From the NCBI GenBank assembly GCA_903930435.1, contig CAIYYN010000062.1, positions 32,660 through 96,659 of the forward strand: a stretch of 64,000 nt of DNA, read 5' to 3'. The stretch is from an uncultured Hyphomicrobiales bacterium. GTDB lineage: Bacteria; Pseudomonadota; Alphaproteobacteria; Rhizobiales; Ancalomicrobiaceae. A model generated the notes under the pieces. That model made no database searches and had not been told where the DNA came from. It saw only the letters and a program-made list of their open reading frames with translations. The position numbers were made by a program, and so were the translations under genes. Positions 44,231 through 53,895 of the stretch are shown here, piece by piece (the first letter of the stretch is position 1; every line of letters starts with the position of its first letter).

Positions 44231-45214
44231 CTAGCGCGCATCCGCACTGCGGACAACGAGCGCTGACAACAACCTATCAGACATTCGACCCGTTTGGGGC
44301 AAACCGTGTTCGGCTTCAAATTTGCGGATCGCCTCAGAAGTCTTCTCGTCCTGGATTCCATCCGTACGGATCGGACCATAACCCGCAACATTAAGCGCCC
44401 GCTGCGCTTTCTGCAGTCGGCCTTCGGTGCTGCCAGTCAAGGGTTCAGGCGGGACAGGTGCCGGCATGAGCTGCACTGCGGGACGCGCTGGCGGCGCAAC
44501 CACGGCAACAGGCACCAGCTGTGCGACGGGACGTGCTGCCGCGACCTGTGGATGTTGATTGACCACGCGGCCCCTTGGCGACTTGAGCAAGGCGAGCACC
44601 TTGTCATCCGCTTCGCCGGATGCTGGCACGCCCACACGCTGTTCAAACGCGCGAATGGCTTCCGCTGTTGCCGGTCCGGCAATCCCGTCAACCGCGCCCG
44701 TGTAGAACCCCCGATCGCGCAGCGCCTTCTGGATGTGCTGCGTCGTCTGCACCTGCAGATTGGCGAGTGGCGGCACGGCGGCATTTGTCGCGGGATCGTC
44801 AGCCAAGGTTTCTTTCGGCGTGACCGCCGTCACTGGTACCGGGATTTGCTGCTGTGACAAACTGGCTGATTGCGTCTGAGCTGGCGTCTGAGGAGCCGGA
44901 GCCTCAGCCGAGGCAAGCGGCTGCAAGGGATCACTGCCCGACACAAGCGGCAATGTGGCAACGGTTTTCGGACCAATCGCACCGGTCATGCGCGTGTTGA
45001 ACAGCGGCGAAGGATGACGAACAGACTGGTTGGCCAAAGCGTTCGTCACGATGAACAACATGGCGATGCCGGCAACCATCGCACCGCCAGCAACCACCGG
45101 ATTGCGCATGGCACCGTCGATCGTCCGTTCGATGAGCCCGGCCCCACGGCGGCGGCGGGGCGCAGCTTCGAAATCGTACCCGTCCGGATCAGCGCGCATT
45201 CGATAGTCGCTCAT
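44231..45214 (-). CDS. Membrane protein with two peptidoglycan-binding domains
   Basis: A 327-residue protein. A basic cytoplasmic N-terminus is followed by a helix ([20 protein letters not shown], about 39-58) and a Pro/Gln-rich periplasmic linker. Two PG_binding_1 repeats are at about 155-215 ([36 protein letters not shown]) and 260-320 ([36 protein letters not shown]). It overlaps the kinase gene by 4 bases. It may tether the kinase complex or cell pole to the wall; that is inference. Confidence 0.88.
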   Translation of the reverse strand: MSDYRMRADPDGYDFEAAPRRRRGAGLIERTIDGAMRNPVVAGGAMVAGIAMLFIVTNALANQSVRHPSPLFNTRMTGAIGPKTVATLPLVSGSDPLQPLASAEAPAPQTPAQTQSASLSQQQIPVPVTAVTPKETLADDPATNAAVPPLANLQVQTTQHIQKALRDRGFYTGAVDGIAGPATAEAIRAFEQRVGVPASGEADDKVLALLKSPRGRVVNQHPQVAAARPVAQLVPVAVVAPPARPAVQLMPAPVPPEPLTGSTEGRLQKAQRALNVAGYGPIRTDGIQDEKTSEAIRKFEAEHGLPQTGRMSDRLLSALVVRSADAR

Positions 45215-47028
45215 GCACGCCTCTGATGTTGGATCCGCGCCATTGCTTCTGTCCGTTCGGTGGTCGGCAGGGCCACGATTCGCGCCTCAGGCGCCACGGT
45301 TTCCTGCGTCAGCGGCAAGCGGACGGTCACGCAGGTGCCGACATCCAGGCGGCTCTCGATCTGCATTGAGCCGCCGTGCAGTGTTGCCAGGCCCTTGACG
45401 ACCGAAAGTCCCAGGCCCGTTCCCTCGTGCCGACGATTGTAACCGGAATCCGCCTGGACGAACGGCATGCCGAGGCGGCTCAAGTCTTTCTCATCAATGC
45501 CGATGCCGTTATCCTGGACGAATAGCGCCACGCTCTCGCCCTCCAGCCTGGCACCCATGACGATGCGTCCGCCGGGGTTCGTGAATTTGACGGCGTTGGA
45601 CAACAGATTGATCAGGATTTGCTTGCAGGCGCGCCGGTCGGCAACGAGTTCAGGCAAATCAGCCGGAATTGAGGTGGTCAGGTGCAACGATCGCGCCGCC
45701 GCCTCGTGAGCCATCATTTCCCGCGTCCCCTCGATCAACTGCGACATGTCGAACGGCTCTGTCGTCAGCTCGAAATTGCCGGATTCGATCTTTGACATGT
45801 CGAGTATGTCGCTGACGACCTGGAGCAAATGGGTGCCGGAGTCATGGATCAACCGCACGTAATCGCGCTGCCGGTCATCGGCAAACCCGCCAAAGACTTC
45901 CGATTTCAAGAGATCGGAGAATCCGATGATGGCGTTCAGCGGTGTCCGCAATTCATGACTGACATTGGCGAGAAAACGGGTCTTCGCGCTGTTGGCGTCC
46001 TCGGCCAGCTCCCGCGCGTGCATCAACTCGACTTCCTGTGCCTTCCGTTCGGTGATGTCCCGCGTCACGGCAACGACTGTGACATCGGCGAGCTGGGCAC
46101 CCTGCTGGACTTCGACAGGACGGCATCTCATTTCGAGCCAGAGATGGTAAGCACTGCCATCCGGGCGATCGACCTTGACCCGGAATTCGATCATCGATGC
46201 CTGCCGCAAGGCAATCGCCTCCGACAAGGCCGATAGATACGCGGGACGGTCAGCCACATGGACGCGCTTGAACAGCCCATCTCCCAGGACCTGTTGGGGG
46301 GTCAGCGACAGGACGCGCTGGATGGCCGGAGAGGCAAACACCACGTCGCCCGAGCGCGTGTGGCCTGTCACGATATCGCCGATGTTTTCCGCGACCAGCC
46401 GGAACTGCGCACCCTTTGACCGCGCATACTCGCGATCGACCCTGTGGATCGCTTCCATGCGCAATGCCATGAGCCCGGTGTAGGTCATCGCCGCCAGCGA
46501 CAGGACCCAGAACAGCCGGTGCGCGTCGTCCGGGGTAATCAATGTCGTTGGCAACTGGCCATTCATCTGCGTGAGCGCAACCAGCGCAAACGTGGACAGC
46601 GCCACGACCATCCCCAGCCGGACGCTCGTCCGTTCACCGGACAGGGCCGCTTCCAGCGGCAACATCGCGAGCCAGAGGATGGCTGCGGAATTGATGCCGC
46701 CCGTGTTGATCGCAAGCCAGCCGACCAGCGTCGCGTGGGCGAGCATGACGAGGGCCGAACCAACGGCAAGCCGCCCTGACTGCGCGACATAAAGCGCAAT
46801 GGGAGCAGGTGCCGCGAGCCACGGCAACGCGACCGCTTCAACAAGGCTTGGATGACCGAAGGCAACCAGGTAAAGCGGCAGGGCGACACAGGCCACCAGC
46901 CCCGCTATCAGGTGAGTGAGAATGAACGAGCGATGTCGTTCGTTCGCCAGCGGATCGCCGGGGACGCTTGGACGCAACAGCCCATTCATGAACCGTGCGA
47001 GGATCGCTTGTCGATCAGGCCTGGACAA
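45211..47028 (-). CDS. PAS sensor histidine kinase, DivJ/PleC-like
   Basis: A 605-residue membrane kinase. Five or six membrane segments fill residues 30-190. A PAS domain ([40 protein letters not shown]) follows at about 205-325. The HisKA motif [16 protein letters not shown] (about residue 358) and HATPase domain ([37 protein letters not shown]) follow. Multi-pass-PAS-HK architecture and the co-transcribed partners fit DivJ-type cell-cycle kinases of Hyphomicrobiales, which phosphorylate DivK. A CtrA-like site lies upstream. Confidence 0.87.
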   Translation of the reverse strand: MSRPDRQAILARFMNGLLRPSVPGDPLANERHRSFILTHLIAGLVACVALPLYLVAFGHPSLVEAVALPWLAAPAPIALYVAQSGRLAVGSALVMLAHATLVGWLAINTGGINSAAILWLAMLPLEAALSGERTSVRLGMVVALSTFALVALTQMNGQLPTTLITPDDAHRLFWVLSLAAMTYTGLMALRMEAIHRVDREYARSKGAQFRLVAENIGDIVTGHTRSGDVVFASPAIQRVLSLTPQQVLGDGLFKRVHVADRPAYLSALSEAIALRQASMIEFRVKVDRPDGSAYHLWLEMRCRPVEVQQGAQLADVTVVAVTRDITERKAQEVELMHARELAEDANSAKTRFLANVSHELRTPLNAIIGFSDLLKSEVFGGFADDRQRDYVRLIHDSGTHLLQVVSDILDMSKIESGNFELTTEPFDMSQLIEGTREMMAHEAAARSLHLTTSIPADLPELVADRRACKQILINLLSNAVKFTNPGGRIVMGARLEGESVALFVQDNGIGIDEKDLSRLGMPFVQADSGYNRRHEGTGLGLSVVKGLATLHGGSMQIESRLDVGTCVTVRLPLTQETVAPEARIVALPTTERTEAMARIQHQRRA

Positions 47029-47405
47029 CGCTTTTCACCAATGCGCTCGACGACCGGGTGTCGCCGCTTTCGTTCTTTTCAGATCACATCGTGTCATCGC
47101 GAACTTAAGGAACGGCTAAACAGCCACGCCCGAGGGGGTGCGTTTGGGTATTGAGACGACGGCAAAGCCGGGTTTCCATCACCAGGGTTAACAAAATGCT
47201 CACGCAACAATTTGCGACAAATTTGCATTTTTATTCATGCCAAACTCCTGTTTTGATTGGAATTTTTCAGTTCATTAAAATTAGACTCAAATTTGCACCC
47301 GTATTTGAACGTCACTTTCAGGCGATCAGGCTAGTGTGATCATCGACCAAGAAAGCAGTCTCGGCAGATTGCGTTTCGGACGGCTTGATCAGACGGGGAT
47401 TAAGG
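47029..47405. other. Divergent intergenic region between PAS kinase and DUF5330 gene
   Basis: A 377-base gap with AT-rich centre (about 47200-47310). TTAA-GGAACGG-CTAA at 47105-47119 is a 7-of-8 CtrA-type match, 77 bases upstream of the kinase. No gene was seen. Confidence 0.4.
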
Positions 47406-47852
47406 ATGGGTTTTCTCATTCGGATCGCAGTGGTGTTGGGTATCGTGATCCTCTTCATCCCTGCGGATGAGGCGGAGACGAAGAAACTGTCACAGGACGG
47501 TTCCTTCTCGATTTTCGATACATTTGAACTCGCCAGTTCGGCCTATTCCGATGCGGGCAGCTTTTGCGATCGGAACGCACGGGCCTGTGCAACCGGGCAT
47601 GTGCTCGTGTCCGTGTTCGAGGCAAAGGCCCGGACCGGTGCGCGCTGGCTCTACAGCTATCTCGATCCGGCGAAGGGGTCGATCGCTGGAAATACCCCGA
47701 ATCAGGCTGAGAATACGGTGGTTCCGCCTGCGCCTGTCTTGACAGGTTCGGTCGCTCCCCACCAGTCAGCTGGCGGCGAGACCCTGGTCACCATCGCGCC
47801 CCGCTCCCGCAATTCTCAGCTTCCCCTGCCGCCTTTGCGCCATCAATCCTGA
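47406..47852 (+). CDS. DUF5330 protein
   Basis: A 148-residue protein with an N-terminal hydrophobic segment (FLIRIAVVLGIVILFIPADE) and the DUF5330 pattern FDTFELASSAYSDAGSFCDR, CATGHVLVSVFEAKARTGAR with its two cysteines. Function is unknown. ATG 47406 has GGGGA six bases before it; a TTG seven codons upstream is the alternative. Confidence 0.86.
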   Translation: MGFLIRIAVVLGIVILFIPADEAETKKLSQDGSFSIFDTFELASSAYSDAGSFCDRNARACATGHVLVSVFEAKARTGARWLYSYLDPAKGSIAGNTPNQAENTVVPPAPVLTGSVAPHQSAGGETLVTIAPRSRNSQLPLPPLRHQS

Positions 47853-47942
47853 CGCGCGCCAATCGTTGCACCGCCGCGCGCAAAACGACGAGCATCTTTG
47901 GCTCGTATGCTCTATATGTCCGCTGAGGCAAGGAGAGCAGGC

Positions 47943-48365
47943 GTGAGCAGGATCGACGACATCATCGCAGATTTCGAATTTATCGACGATTGGGAAGAGC
48001 GTTATCGCTACATCATCGAGCTCGGTCGTGCGCTCGAACCACTTTCAGAGTCGGATCACTCCGATATGAACAAGGTGCGCGGATGTGCGAGTCAGGTCTG
48101 GCTGCTGACACATCGTGCGACGGTTGATGGATCGACCGTGCTAACCTTTTCCGGAGACAGCGACGCCCATATCGTGCGCGGGCTCGTCGCCATTGTCATC
48201 GCCATCTTTTCCGGCAAATCGCCTGAGGCAGTACTCGCAACCGATCCAGAGCCGATCTTTGACCGGCTCCAGTTGCGCGAGCACATCACCCCGCAGCGCT
48301 CAAACGGCGTGAAATCAATGATCCTGAGGATCAAGGCTGACGCAGAAGCCGCGCTGGCGCGCTGA
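47943..48365 (+). CDS. sufE: Cysteine desulfuration protein SufE
   Basis: SufE accepts sulfur from the cysteine desulfurase SufS for Fe-S cluster assembly. The 140-residue product has the invariant sulfur-accepting Cys in NKVRGCASQVWL, and the SufE pattern FEFIDDWEERYRYIIELGRA. GTG 47943, with AGGAG seven bases upstream, gives the usual SufE start (IDDIIADFEFI); the frame is open 15 codons further upstream. It is not next to other suf genes. Confidence 0.94.
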   Translation: MSRIDDIIADFEFIDDWEERYRYIIELGRALEPLSESDHSDMNKVRGCASQVWLLTHRATVDGSTVLTFSGDSDAHIVRGLVAIVIAIFSGKSPEAVLATDPEPIFDRLQLREHITPQRSNGVKSMILRIKADAEAALAR

Positions 48366-48386
48366 TCCGGTTCGGGCGGCAGCTCT

Positions 48387-49202
48387 TCACGATTGGCCGC
48401 CATTGATCCGGGGCCGATAATCCGCACTCCCCCATTGCTGGATGCGACCACGTCCTTGCCCTGCCGTCACCGTGGCCGAGATCCCGTAATGGCGCGCCAA
48501 CGCCTGCAAGGCCAGCTTGAGCACGACCTTGGCGCATCGTTGCGGCCAGCTACGCTCTTGCTCGACGGTCTCCAGCCCTTTCAGGAAGCAGCAGACGTCG
48601 ATGGCGACCCCCGCCAGTTCTGGCCCAAGCGCCACGAGCGCAGCGTTGACGCGATCACGTGCCGCCAGGGCTGCATCAGTCATCTCTGCCCGACCACCGC
48701 GTCCGCCGCCACGTGCTCCGGCCATATCCCGCCAGTTCGAAGTCATCGAAGGCATCAGACCGCCCTTGGTAAAATCCAGCCGCAGCCGTTCGCCTGCCTT
48801 GAATTCCGCCTCATCCACCAGCGCGCGACCACCCGCCCCCTTGCGACGATGCAGCCAGGCCAGGGGGCTTTCCGCCTCATCGATCAACGTTCCGACAGTC
48901 CCGTTGGAGATCGTGTCGGGCGCGGCAGAGATCGCTCCGTGTTGCAGGCGGAAGGACTGCGGATGATCCGTGATGGACGCCAGATAGGCGCGTCCCGTAG
49001 CGGTCAATCGCAGATGCGTCCCCTCCAAAAAGACGAAGTCGCGTTGCTGCAACACGTTTCGGATCTCATCGGATAACTGGACCCGCTTCAGCGCCGTCCC
49101 GTCATCCACACGAAAGCTCTGGCCATCGGCTTCAAGCTGTCCGTCAGACAGTCCGAGCAGGCGCACAATCCTGTCGAGCTTCGTCAACATGTCCGTAGTC
49201 AT
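48387..49202 (-). CDS. DUF6456 protein
   Basis: A 271-residue protein. The C-terminal half carries the DUF6456 pattern (ESPLAWLHRRKGAGGRALVD, AGERLRLDFTKGGLMPSMTS, VCCFLKGLETVEQERSWPQR). The N-terminal 90 residues resemble a winged-helix fold (LSDEIRNVLQQRDFVFLEGT, LRLTATGRAYLASI). It overlaps the next HTH gene by ATGA, so the two are coupled. Probably DNA-binding, target unknown. Confidence 0.85.
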   Translation of the reverse strand: MTTDMLTKLDRIVRLLGLSDGQLEADGQSFRVDDGTALKRVQLSDEIRNVLQQRDFVFLEGTHLRLTATGRAYLASITDHPQSFRLQHGAISAAPDTISNGTVGTLIDEAESPLAWLHRRKGAGGRALVDEAEFKAGERLRLDFTKGGLMPSMTSNWRDMAGARGGGRGGRAEMTDAALAARDRVNAALVALGPELAGVAIDVCCFLKGLETVEQERSWPQRCAKVVLKLALQALARHYGISATVTAGQGRGRIQQWGSADYRPRINGGQS

Positions 49203-49588
49203 GCGTCTTCTCCCAATTTGCGCGATGTCTCCAGCCAGATGTCCACGGCTGCCTCGATCGAGGACACAGTTCGATCGATATTCGGATTTTCACGACGGTC
49301 TTCCACGACCTGGCACGCATGGGCCACGGTTGTTCGATCACGTCCGAAATAGCGTCCCACGTCGCTCAGCGATAATCCGAGCCAGACATGGGAGATGTAC
49401 ATTGCGATTTGCCGCGCAAATGCCACCGGTGCTGAGCATCTGTTCCGGCTATGGAATGCGCTCAACGGCAGTCGGAAACTGGCGGCGACGGTCGCCTCCA
49501 CAACCAGACATATAGGTTTCGAGCGATTTCGAGGATTCGCCCGTCGGAACGGCGGACTGTTGGTCGATTGAACCACAATGATCTGCAT
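49199..49588 (-). CDS. DnaA-C-terminal-like helix-turn-helix protein
   Basis: A 129-residue protein whose second half is a DnaA domain IV-like HTH: ARQIAMYISHVWLGLSLSDV, GRYFGRDRTTVAHACQVVED and R-E-N-P-N-I-D. The signature DRTTVAHA with GRDRTTV is that of DnaA and DnaA-like rhizobial regulators. It lies directly upstream of the DUF6456 gene, and the pair is conserved in the order I would expect. The first 50 residues are unstructured. Confidence 0.87.
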   Translation of the reverse strand: MQIIVVQSTNSPPFRRANPRNRSKPICLVVEATVAASFRLPLSAFHSRNRCSAPVAFARQIAMYISHVWLGLSLSDVGRYFGRDRTTVAHACQVVEDRRENPNIDRTVSSIEAAVDIWLETSRKLGEDA

Positions 49589-49812
49589 CTAGTTCCCCAT
49601 CTGAAGCGTTAGCAACTTAAAGAATAATTTTTATTAATATCACCTATTCGTTGCATATGGGGATAAGTGTTTCTTTTTATATTAAATACCAGAGTTCTAA
49701 CGCACGGGAATAACATGTTTTTTATCCCCACCCCTCCTGAATGGATGCATGCTGTGCGCGCAATCCGGTCTTCAATACGACCGGCCGCTCCAGATCAATT
49801 CAGAGGTTTTCT
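49589..49812. other. AT-rich divergent intergenic region
   Basis: A 224-base gap between the divergent HTH gene and the 136-residue gene. About 49610-49690 is strongly AT-rich. It probably holds both promoters. No gene seen. Confidence 0.4.
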
Positions 49813-50223
49813 ATGTCGAACCATGACCAGACAACGCTGTACGGAAACGTCAAACGACAAACGATACAATCGAGAGATGCTTTTTGGGAAAAGAAGGCTT
49901 CCTGCGGTCCAGGTCTGGGCTGGCATGCAAACCAGCCGACCAGACCGGACGACGCATCCCGTCGGGAAACCATGCTGCCGCGACTCATCCCGGTCAGCCC
50001 AAGAGAAGTTGCCGATCTGTCGATACCGGGACGTCGGTACATTGTGATGCGGCTGGCCAAGGCGTTACGCGGCGAGCGCATGCGTGGTCGAGCTGGCCAC
50101 TGGACTTACAGCCTGAATCGGCACATCGGCCTGCTACGCGCTTACAGGTCGGAAAGAGAAGCTCTCAAGCAACTGAAAACGATGCAATTAGCGACGAAAC
50201 ACCTGCCGCCGCGGTTGGTGTGA
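49813..50223 (+). CDS. Uncharacterised rhizobial-type basic protein (136 residues)
   Basis: The product is basic and probably cytoplasmic. Its conserved-looking core is RLIPVSPREVADLSIPGRRY, IVMRLAKALRGERMRGRAGH and WTYSLNRHIGLLRAYRSERE. I recall similar proteins upstream of mucR in rhizobia, but they have no assigned role. ATG 49813 has AGAGG six bases upstream. A perfect palindromic terminator follows. Confidence 0.72.
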   Translation: MSNHDQTTLYGNVKRQTIQSRDAFWEKKASCGPGLGWHANQPTRPDDASRRETMLPRLIPVSPREVADLSIPGRRYIVMRLAKALRGERMRGRAGHWTYSLNRHIGLLRAYRSEREALKQLKTMQLATKHLPPRLV

Positions 50224-50260
50224 AAGAGCCTCGATTCACCAGCGCTCCTTCGTCAAACAA

Positions 50261-50292
50261 AAAGCCGTCTCGATTGCAATCGAGACGGCTTT
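50261..50292. terminator. Perfect 32-bp palindrome, bidirectional terminator
   Basis: AAAGCCGTCTCGATTG and its exact complement CAATCGAGACGGCTTT form a 16-bp perfect inverted repeat without a loop. It ends the + gene and the convergent mucR transcript; the minus direction continues into TTTTTG. It is a bidirectional terminator. Confidence 0.85.
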
Positions 50293-50359
50293 CAGCATTT
50301 ACGTATCAATTCATGACTGATTTGAAATCGAGCCAGGCTCTGGTCAGTCAGTTCAAATC

Positions 50360-50385
50360 CACCAGACGATCTGAACCGTCTGGTG
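50360..50385. terminator. Second hairpin in the mucR 3' region
   Basis: CACCAGACG and CGTCTGGTG (9-bp arms, 8-base loop) lie 12 bases after the mucR stop. No T run follows in either direction, so it may protect the mRNA 3' end. Confidence 0.5.
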
Positions 50386-50396
50386 CGACTGCAACC

Positions 50397-50813
50397 TTAG
50401 CGGCTACGACGACGCTGCTGACCAAGGCCCATCTTCTTGGCCAGATCAGACCGCGCCTGAGCATAGTTTGGAGCGACCATCGGGTAATCGGCAGGCAGGC
50501 CCCACTTCTCGCGATATTCTTCAGGGGTCACATTGTACTGTGTGCGCAGATGGCGCTTCAGCGACTTGAACTTCTTGCCGTCTTCGAGGCACACGATGTA
50601 ATCCGGTGTCACCGACTTCTTGACAGGAACGGCTGGCTTCAAGGGCTCCGGCTGCGGCTCGATCACGACACCGGCGGACGTCCGCTGCAGTGCAGCGTAT
50701 ACGTCACCGATGAGCGCAGTGAGATCATGCGCAGATACGGTATTGTTGCTTACATAGGCCGATACAATATCAGCGGCCAGTTCAATCAGATTGCTTGCAG
50801 CAGTGTCGCTCAT
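50397..50813 (-). CDS. mucR: MucR/Ros-family zinc-finger transcriptional regulator
   Basis: A 138-residue MucR. The C-terminal half has the Ros/MucR zinc-binding domain ([56 protein letters not shown]). The metal is bound by Cys, Asp and two His, as in MucR proteins. The helical N-terminal part (residues 1-55) oligomerises. MucR is an H-NS-like silencer of AT-rich DNA in Hyphomicrobiales. It controls virulence and cell-cycle genes. The upstream 500-base region is AT-rich in part. Confidence 0.95.
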   Translation of the reverse strand: MSDTAASNLIELAADIVSAYVSNNTVSAHDLTALIGDVYAALQRTSAGVVIEPQPEPLKPAVPVKKSVTPDYIVCLEDGKKFKSLKRHLRTQYNVTPEEYREKWGLPADYPMVAPNYAQARSDLAKKMGLGQQRRRSR

Positions 50814-51314
50814 TTCTCACCTGTCGTGGGCGCGTTTATCTCGCGCCGGGAAGCGATTAATTCTCGATACGAAAACGATTCAGTTTAAACACCAAGATCA
50901 ATTTCGTCGAACCATGTCAGTGTGAAGTGAATCGCCACCACATTTGGTCTGTTTTTCGTATAGGTCGCTACGCAGGGAAAAACAAGATGTCTTGTGATCA
51001 ATAATGCGATGTTCCAAGCAATTTTAACGAACAGCTTGTGAATCCGTGCCGATCACTTCGGTTTCCGACTTGGCGTTGCACAAACAAAACGATGAAGTGC
51101 ACAGACATTCGCATGATGATAAAACAAGCCGCGCTCCGCCGCGTTTTGCCTAGCAAAAGGCGGGATGATCTCATGCAAACTGAATATCGCATTCAAATAC
51201 TCGCGACAACGCGTGAGCGACGATTGCCGAAGCGATCAAAGGTGTCTATCTGAAGCAACGAAGACTTGGTACCGGCAGGACCGACCGGACCAGAGTTCAC
51301 GTGAGAGGTGTCCG
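50814..51314. promoter_or_regulatory. Long AT-rich upstream region of mucR and msrB
   Basis: 501 bases between divergent mucR and msrB without a convincing gene. The first 200 bases are AT-rich with runs of T/A steps, suggesting mucR autoregulation. A reading frame on the minus strand (50998-51192) lacks a ribosome site and homology-like pattern and is not called. Confidence 0.5.
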
Positions 51315-51737
51315 ATGCCGAGAACAGCTGCCCCGCCGAAAGTGACGAAAACCGACGCCGAATGGCGCGCCCAGTTGACCCCCGAACAGTACCACATCAC
51401 ACGCGAACATGGGACCGAGCGCGCATGCAGCGGCCCGTTCTGGCGCGAGAAGGTCGTCGGTACATTCCGGTGCGTCTGCTGCAACGAACCCCTGTTTTCC
51501 TCCGATACAAAATTCGACAGCGGAACCGGCTGGCCGAGCTTTTTCCAGCCGATTGACCAGTTCGCGATTACCGAACTGCCCGACAACTCCTATGGCATGC
51601 GGCGGATCGAAATCCGCTGTGCAACCTGTGATGCGCATCTTGGACATGTCTTTCCCGATGGTCCGCGCCCGACCGGACTGCGCTACTGCATGAACGGGTT
51701 TGCCATGACGCTCGACCCGGAAAGGATCGACCTCTGA
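51315..51737 (+). CDS. msrB: Peptide-methionine (R)-S-oxide reductase MsrB
   Basis: A 140-residue MsrB, which repairs oxidised methionine. Zinc-binding pairs are CVCC and CATC ([39 protein letters not shown]). The catalytic Cys is in [11 protein letters not shown], where the family usually has RYCxN. ATG 51315 is preceded by GAGAGG at good spacing. The stop overlaps the next start (TGATG), so the downstream peptidase is translationally coupled. Confidence 0.95.
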   Translation: MPRTAAPPKVTKTDAEWRAQLTPEQYHITREHGTERACSGPFWREKVVGTFRCVCCNEPLFSSDTKFDSGTGWPSFFQPIDQFAITELPDNSYGMRRIEIRCATCDAHLGHVFPDGPRPTGLRYCMNGFAMTLDPERIDL

Positions 51738-53878
51738 TGTCGCTTGCCAGCGTAGCCGCCAATTCAACCGCCCCGTCACAACCGCCGCTCGCCGAGCGAC
51801 GGTCGATGACGCGTCAGGTCCACGGCATGGAAATCAGCGATGATTTCGCCTGGCTGAGGGCAGACAATTGGCAGGACGTGATGCGTGATCCAAGTCTGCT
51901 GCCGGCTGATATCCGGCAGTATCTTGACGCGGAGAACGATTACAGCAGCGCCATGCTGGCACCGACGGCTGACTTGCAGGAGAAAATCTACCGCGAAATC
52001 CGGGGACGGATCAAGGAAGACGACAGTTCGGTGCCGATGACTGACGGCGATTTCGCCTATGCAAGTCGGCATCGCGAAGGCGGCCAACACCCGATTTTTG
52101 TCCGCAGTCCGCGCAGCGGCGGCGATGAAACCATCCTGCTCGATGGCGACGCAAGAGCCGAGGGCAAGTCCTACTTCAAGCTGGCAGGGGTCTCGCATTC
52201 GCCGGACCATCGCTACATCAGTTGGAGCGCTGACGAAAAGGGATCGGAGTTCTTTACGATTCGGGTTCGCGACGTAGCAAACGGCGTCGATCTCTCCGAC
52301 GAAATCCCGGAATCATCGGGCGGAGCAATCTGGGCCAATGACAGCCAGACATTTTTTTATGTGCGGGTGGATGAAAATCACCGACCGTCGAAAGTCTTTG
52401 CGCACCGTCTCGGAACACCGGTCAGCGACGACAGGCTGATCTATGAAGAGCACGACGCAGGCTTTTTTGTTGGCGTCGGCAAGACGCAATCGGGCCGCTT
52501 CATCTCTATCGATGCGCATGATCATGAAACCAGTGAAGTCCGACTGATCAATGCGGATCACCCGTTCTCCGTGCCCGTTCTCGTGGCGCCACGCGAAACC
52601 GGCGTCGAATACGACCTGGACCACGGCGATGACTGTTTCTATATCCGCACCAACGCCAGAGGCGCGCGCGATTTCTCGCTGGTTACAGCCCGCGTGACAG
52701 ACGTGATGGACGGACGATCATCGGGACGCGAGGGTTGGGTCGACCTAGTTCCCTATCGGCCCGGGATCCTGATCCTGAGCTTTACCATCTACAAGCACCA
52801 TCTGGTCCGGCTTGAACGCTTCGAAGGTCTGCCTCGGATTATCATCCGCCGCTTGAGCGACGGTACCGAGCACGAAATCGCCTTCGCTGAGGAGGCCTAT
52901 TCGCTCGGCCTGATGCCAAGTTTCGAGTTTGATACAGCAACCCTTCGATTCGCCTATTCCTCCATGGCAACGCCAAATCGGGTCTATGATTACGATATGG
53001 AAGCGCGGGAGCGGACGCTGCTGAAGGAACAGATCGTCCCCTCTGGCCATGATCCCGACCGCTTTGTGACCCGCCGTATCCAGGCTCCTACCCTGGATGG
53101 CGAGACTGTGCCGGTCTCGCTGATCTATGCCAGGACGACAAAACTGGATGGGTCTGCTCCCCTCCTGCTCTACGGGTATGGTGCCTACGGCATTTCGATC
53201 CCGGCATCCTTTTCGGTCTCGATCCTGTCCCTGGTCGAGCGCGGATTTGTCTACGCGATCGCGCATATTCGGGGCGGACAGGAAAAGGGCTACGACTGGT
53301 ACGCAAACGGTCGCCGCGAGCATAAGACAAATACCTTCAGCGACTTCGAAGCAGCTGCCGAAGCCCTCATCAAAGGCGGCTTCACGTCGAAGGGTCGTAT
53401 CGTTGCGCAAGGCGGCTCGGCAGGGGGCATGCTGATGGGTGCCATTGCCAATCGCTCCGGTGCTCTCTTTGGCGGGATCATTGCCGAAGTACCGTTCGTG
53501 GACGTGCTGACGACCATGCTCGACGCGACCTTGCCGCTCACGCCACCGGAATGGCCGGAGTGGGGCAACCCGATCGAGGATGTCGACGCGTTCAATTTGA
53601 TCCGGTCCTATTCGCCGGTCGATAATGTCGAGGCAAAGCATTACCCGCCGATACTGGCGCTCGCTGGTCTGACGGACCCGCGCGTCACCTATTGGGAACC
53701 CGCCAAATGGGTTGCCCGGCTTCGTCACATGAAGACGGATACGAATGTCCTGTTGCTCAAGACCAATATGGATGCCGGGCACGGCGGCGCGGCTGGTCGA
53801 TTTGATCGTTTGAAGGAGGTCGCTCTGGTACAGGCCTTCGCCTTGCAGTGTGTCGGCCTCGCCTCGGTCGCGCTCTAG
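51737..53878 (+). CDS. ptrB: Oligopeptidase B (S9 family prolyl-oligopeptidase fold)
   Basis: A 713-residue S9 peptidase that cleaves small peptides after basic residues. An N-terminal beta-propeller (about 70-440) is followed by the alpha/beta hydrolase with the nucleophile in QGGSAGGMLMG (about residue 560), the acid in LTDPRVTYWEPAK and the His in DAGHGGAAGRF. YGYGAYGISIPASFS is typical. Cytoplasmic, no signal peptide. It overlaps msrB by one base and so is co-expressed. Confidence 0.94.
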   Translation: MSLASVAANSTAPSQPPLAERRSMTRQVHGMEISDDFAWLRADNWQDVMRDPSLLPADIRQYLDAENDYSSAMLAPTADLQEKIYREIRGRIKEDDSSVPMTDGDFAYASRHREGGQHPIFVRSPRSGGDETILLDGDARAEGKSYFKLAGVSHSPDHRYISWSADEKGSEFFTIRVRDVANGVDLSDEIPESSGGAIWANDSQTFFYVRVDENHRPSKVFAHRLGTPVSDDRLIYEEHDAGFFVGVGKTQSGRFISIDAHDHETSEVRLINADHPFSVPVLVAPRETGVEYDLDHGDDCFYIRTNARGARDFSLVTARVTDVMDGRSSGREGWVDLVPYRPGILILSFTIYKHHLVRLERFEGLPRIIIRRLSDGTEHEIAFAEEAYSLGLMPSFEFDTATLRFAYSSMATPNRVYDYDMEARERTLLKEQIVPSGHDPDRFVTRRIQAPTLDGETVPVSLIYARTTKLDGSAPLLLYGYGAYGISIPASFSVSILSLVERGFVYAIAHIRGGQEKGYDWYANGRREHKTNTFSDFEAAAEALIKGGFTSKGRIVAQGGSAGGMLMGAIANRSGALFGGIIAEVPFVDVLTTMLDATLPLTPPEWPEWGNPIEDVDAFNLIRSYSPVDNVEAKHYPPILALAGLTDPRVTYWEPAKWVARLRHMKTDTNVLLLKTNMDAGHGGAAGRFDRLKEVALVQAFALQCVGLASVAL

Positions 53879-53895
53879 CCGCCAGACAGGGTCCG

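Noticed and set aside
50998..51192. Possible 64-residue gene upstream of mucR
   Set aside because: No ribosome site, cysteine- and serine-rich random-looking product, lies in a likely promoter region.
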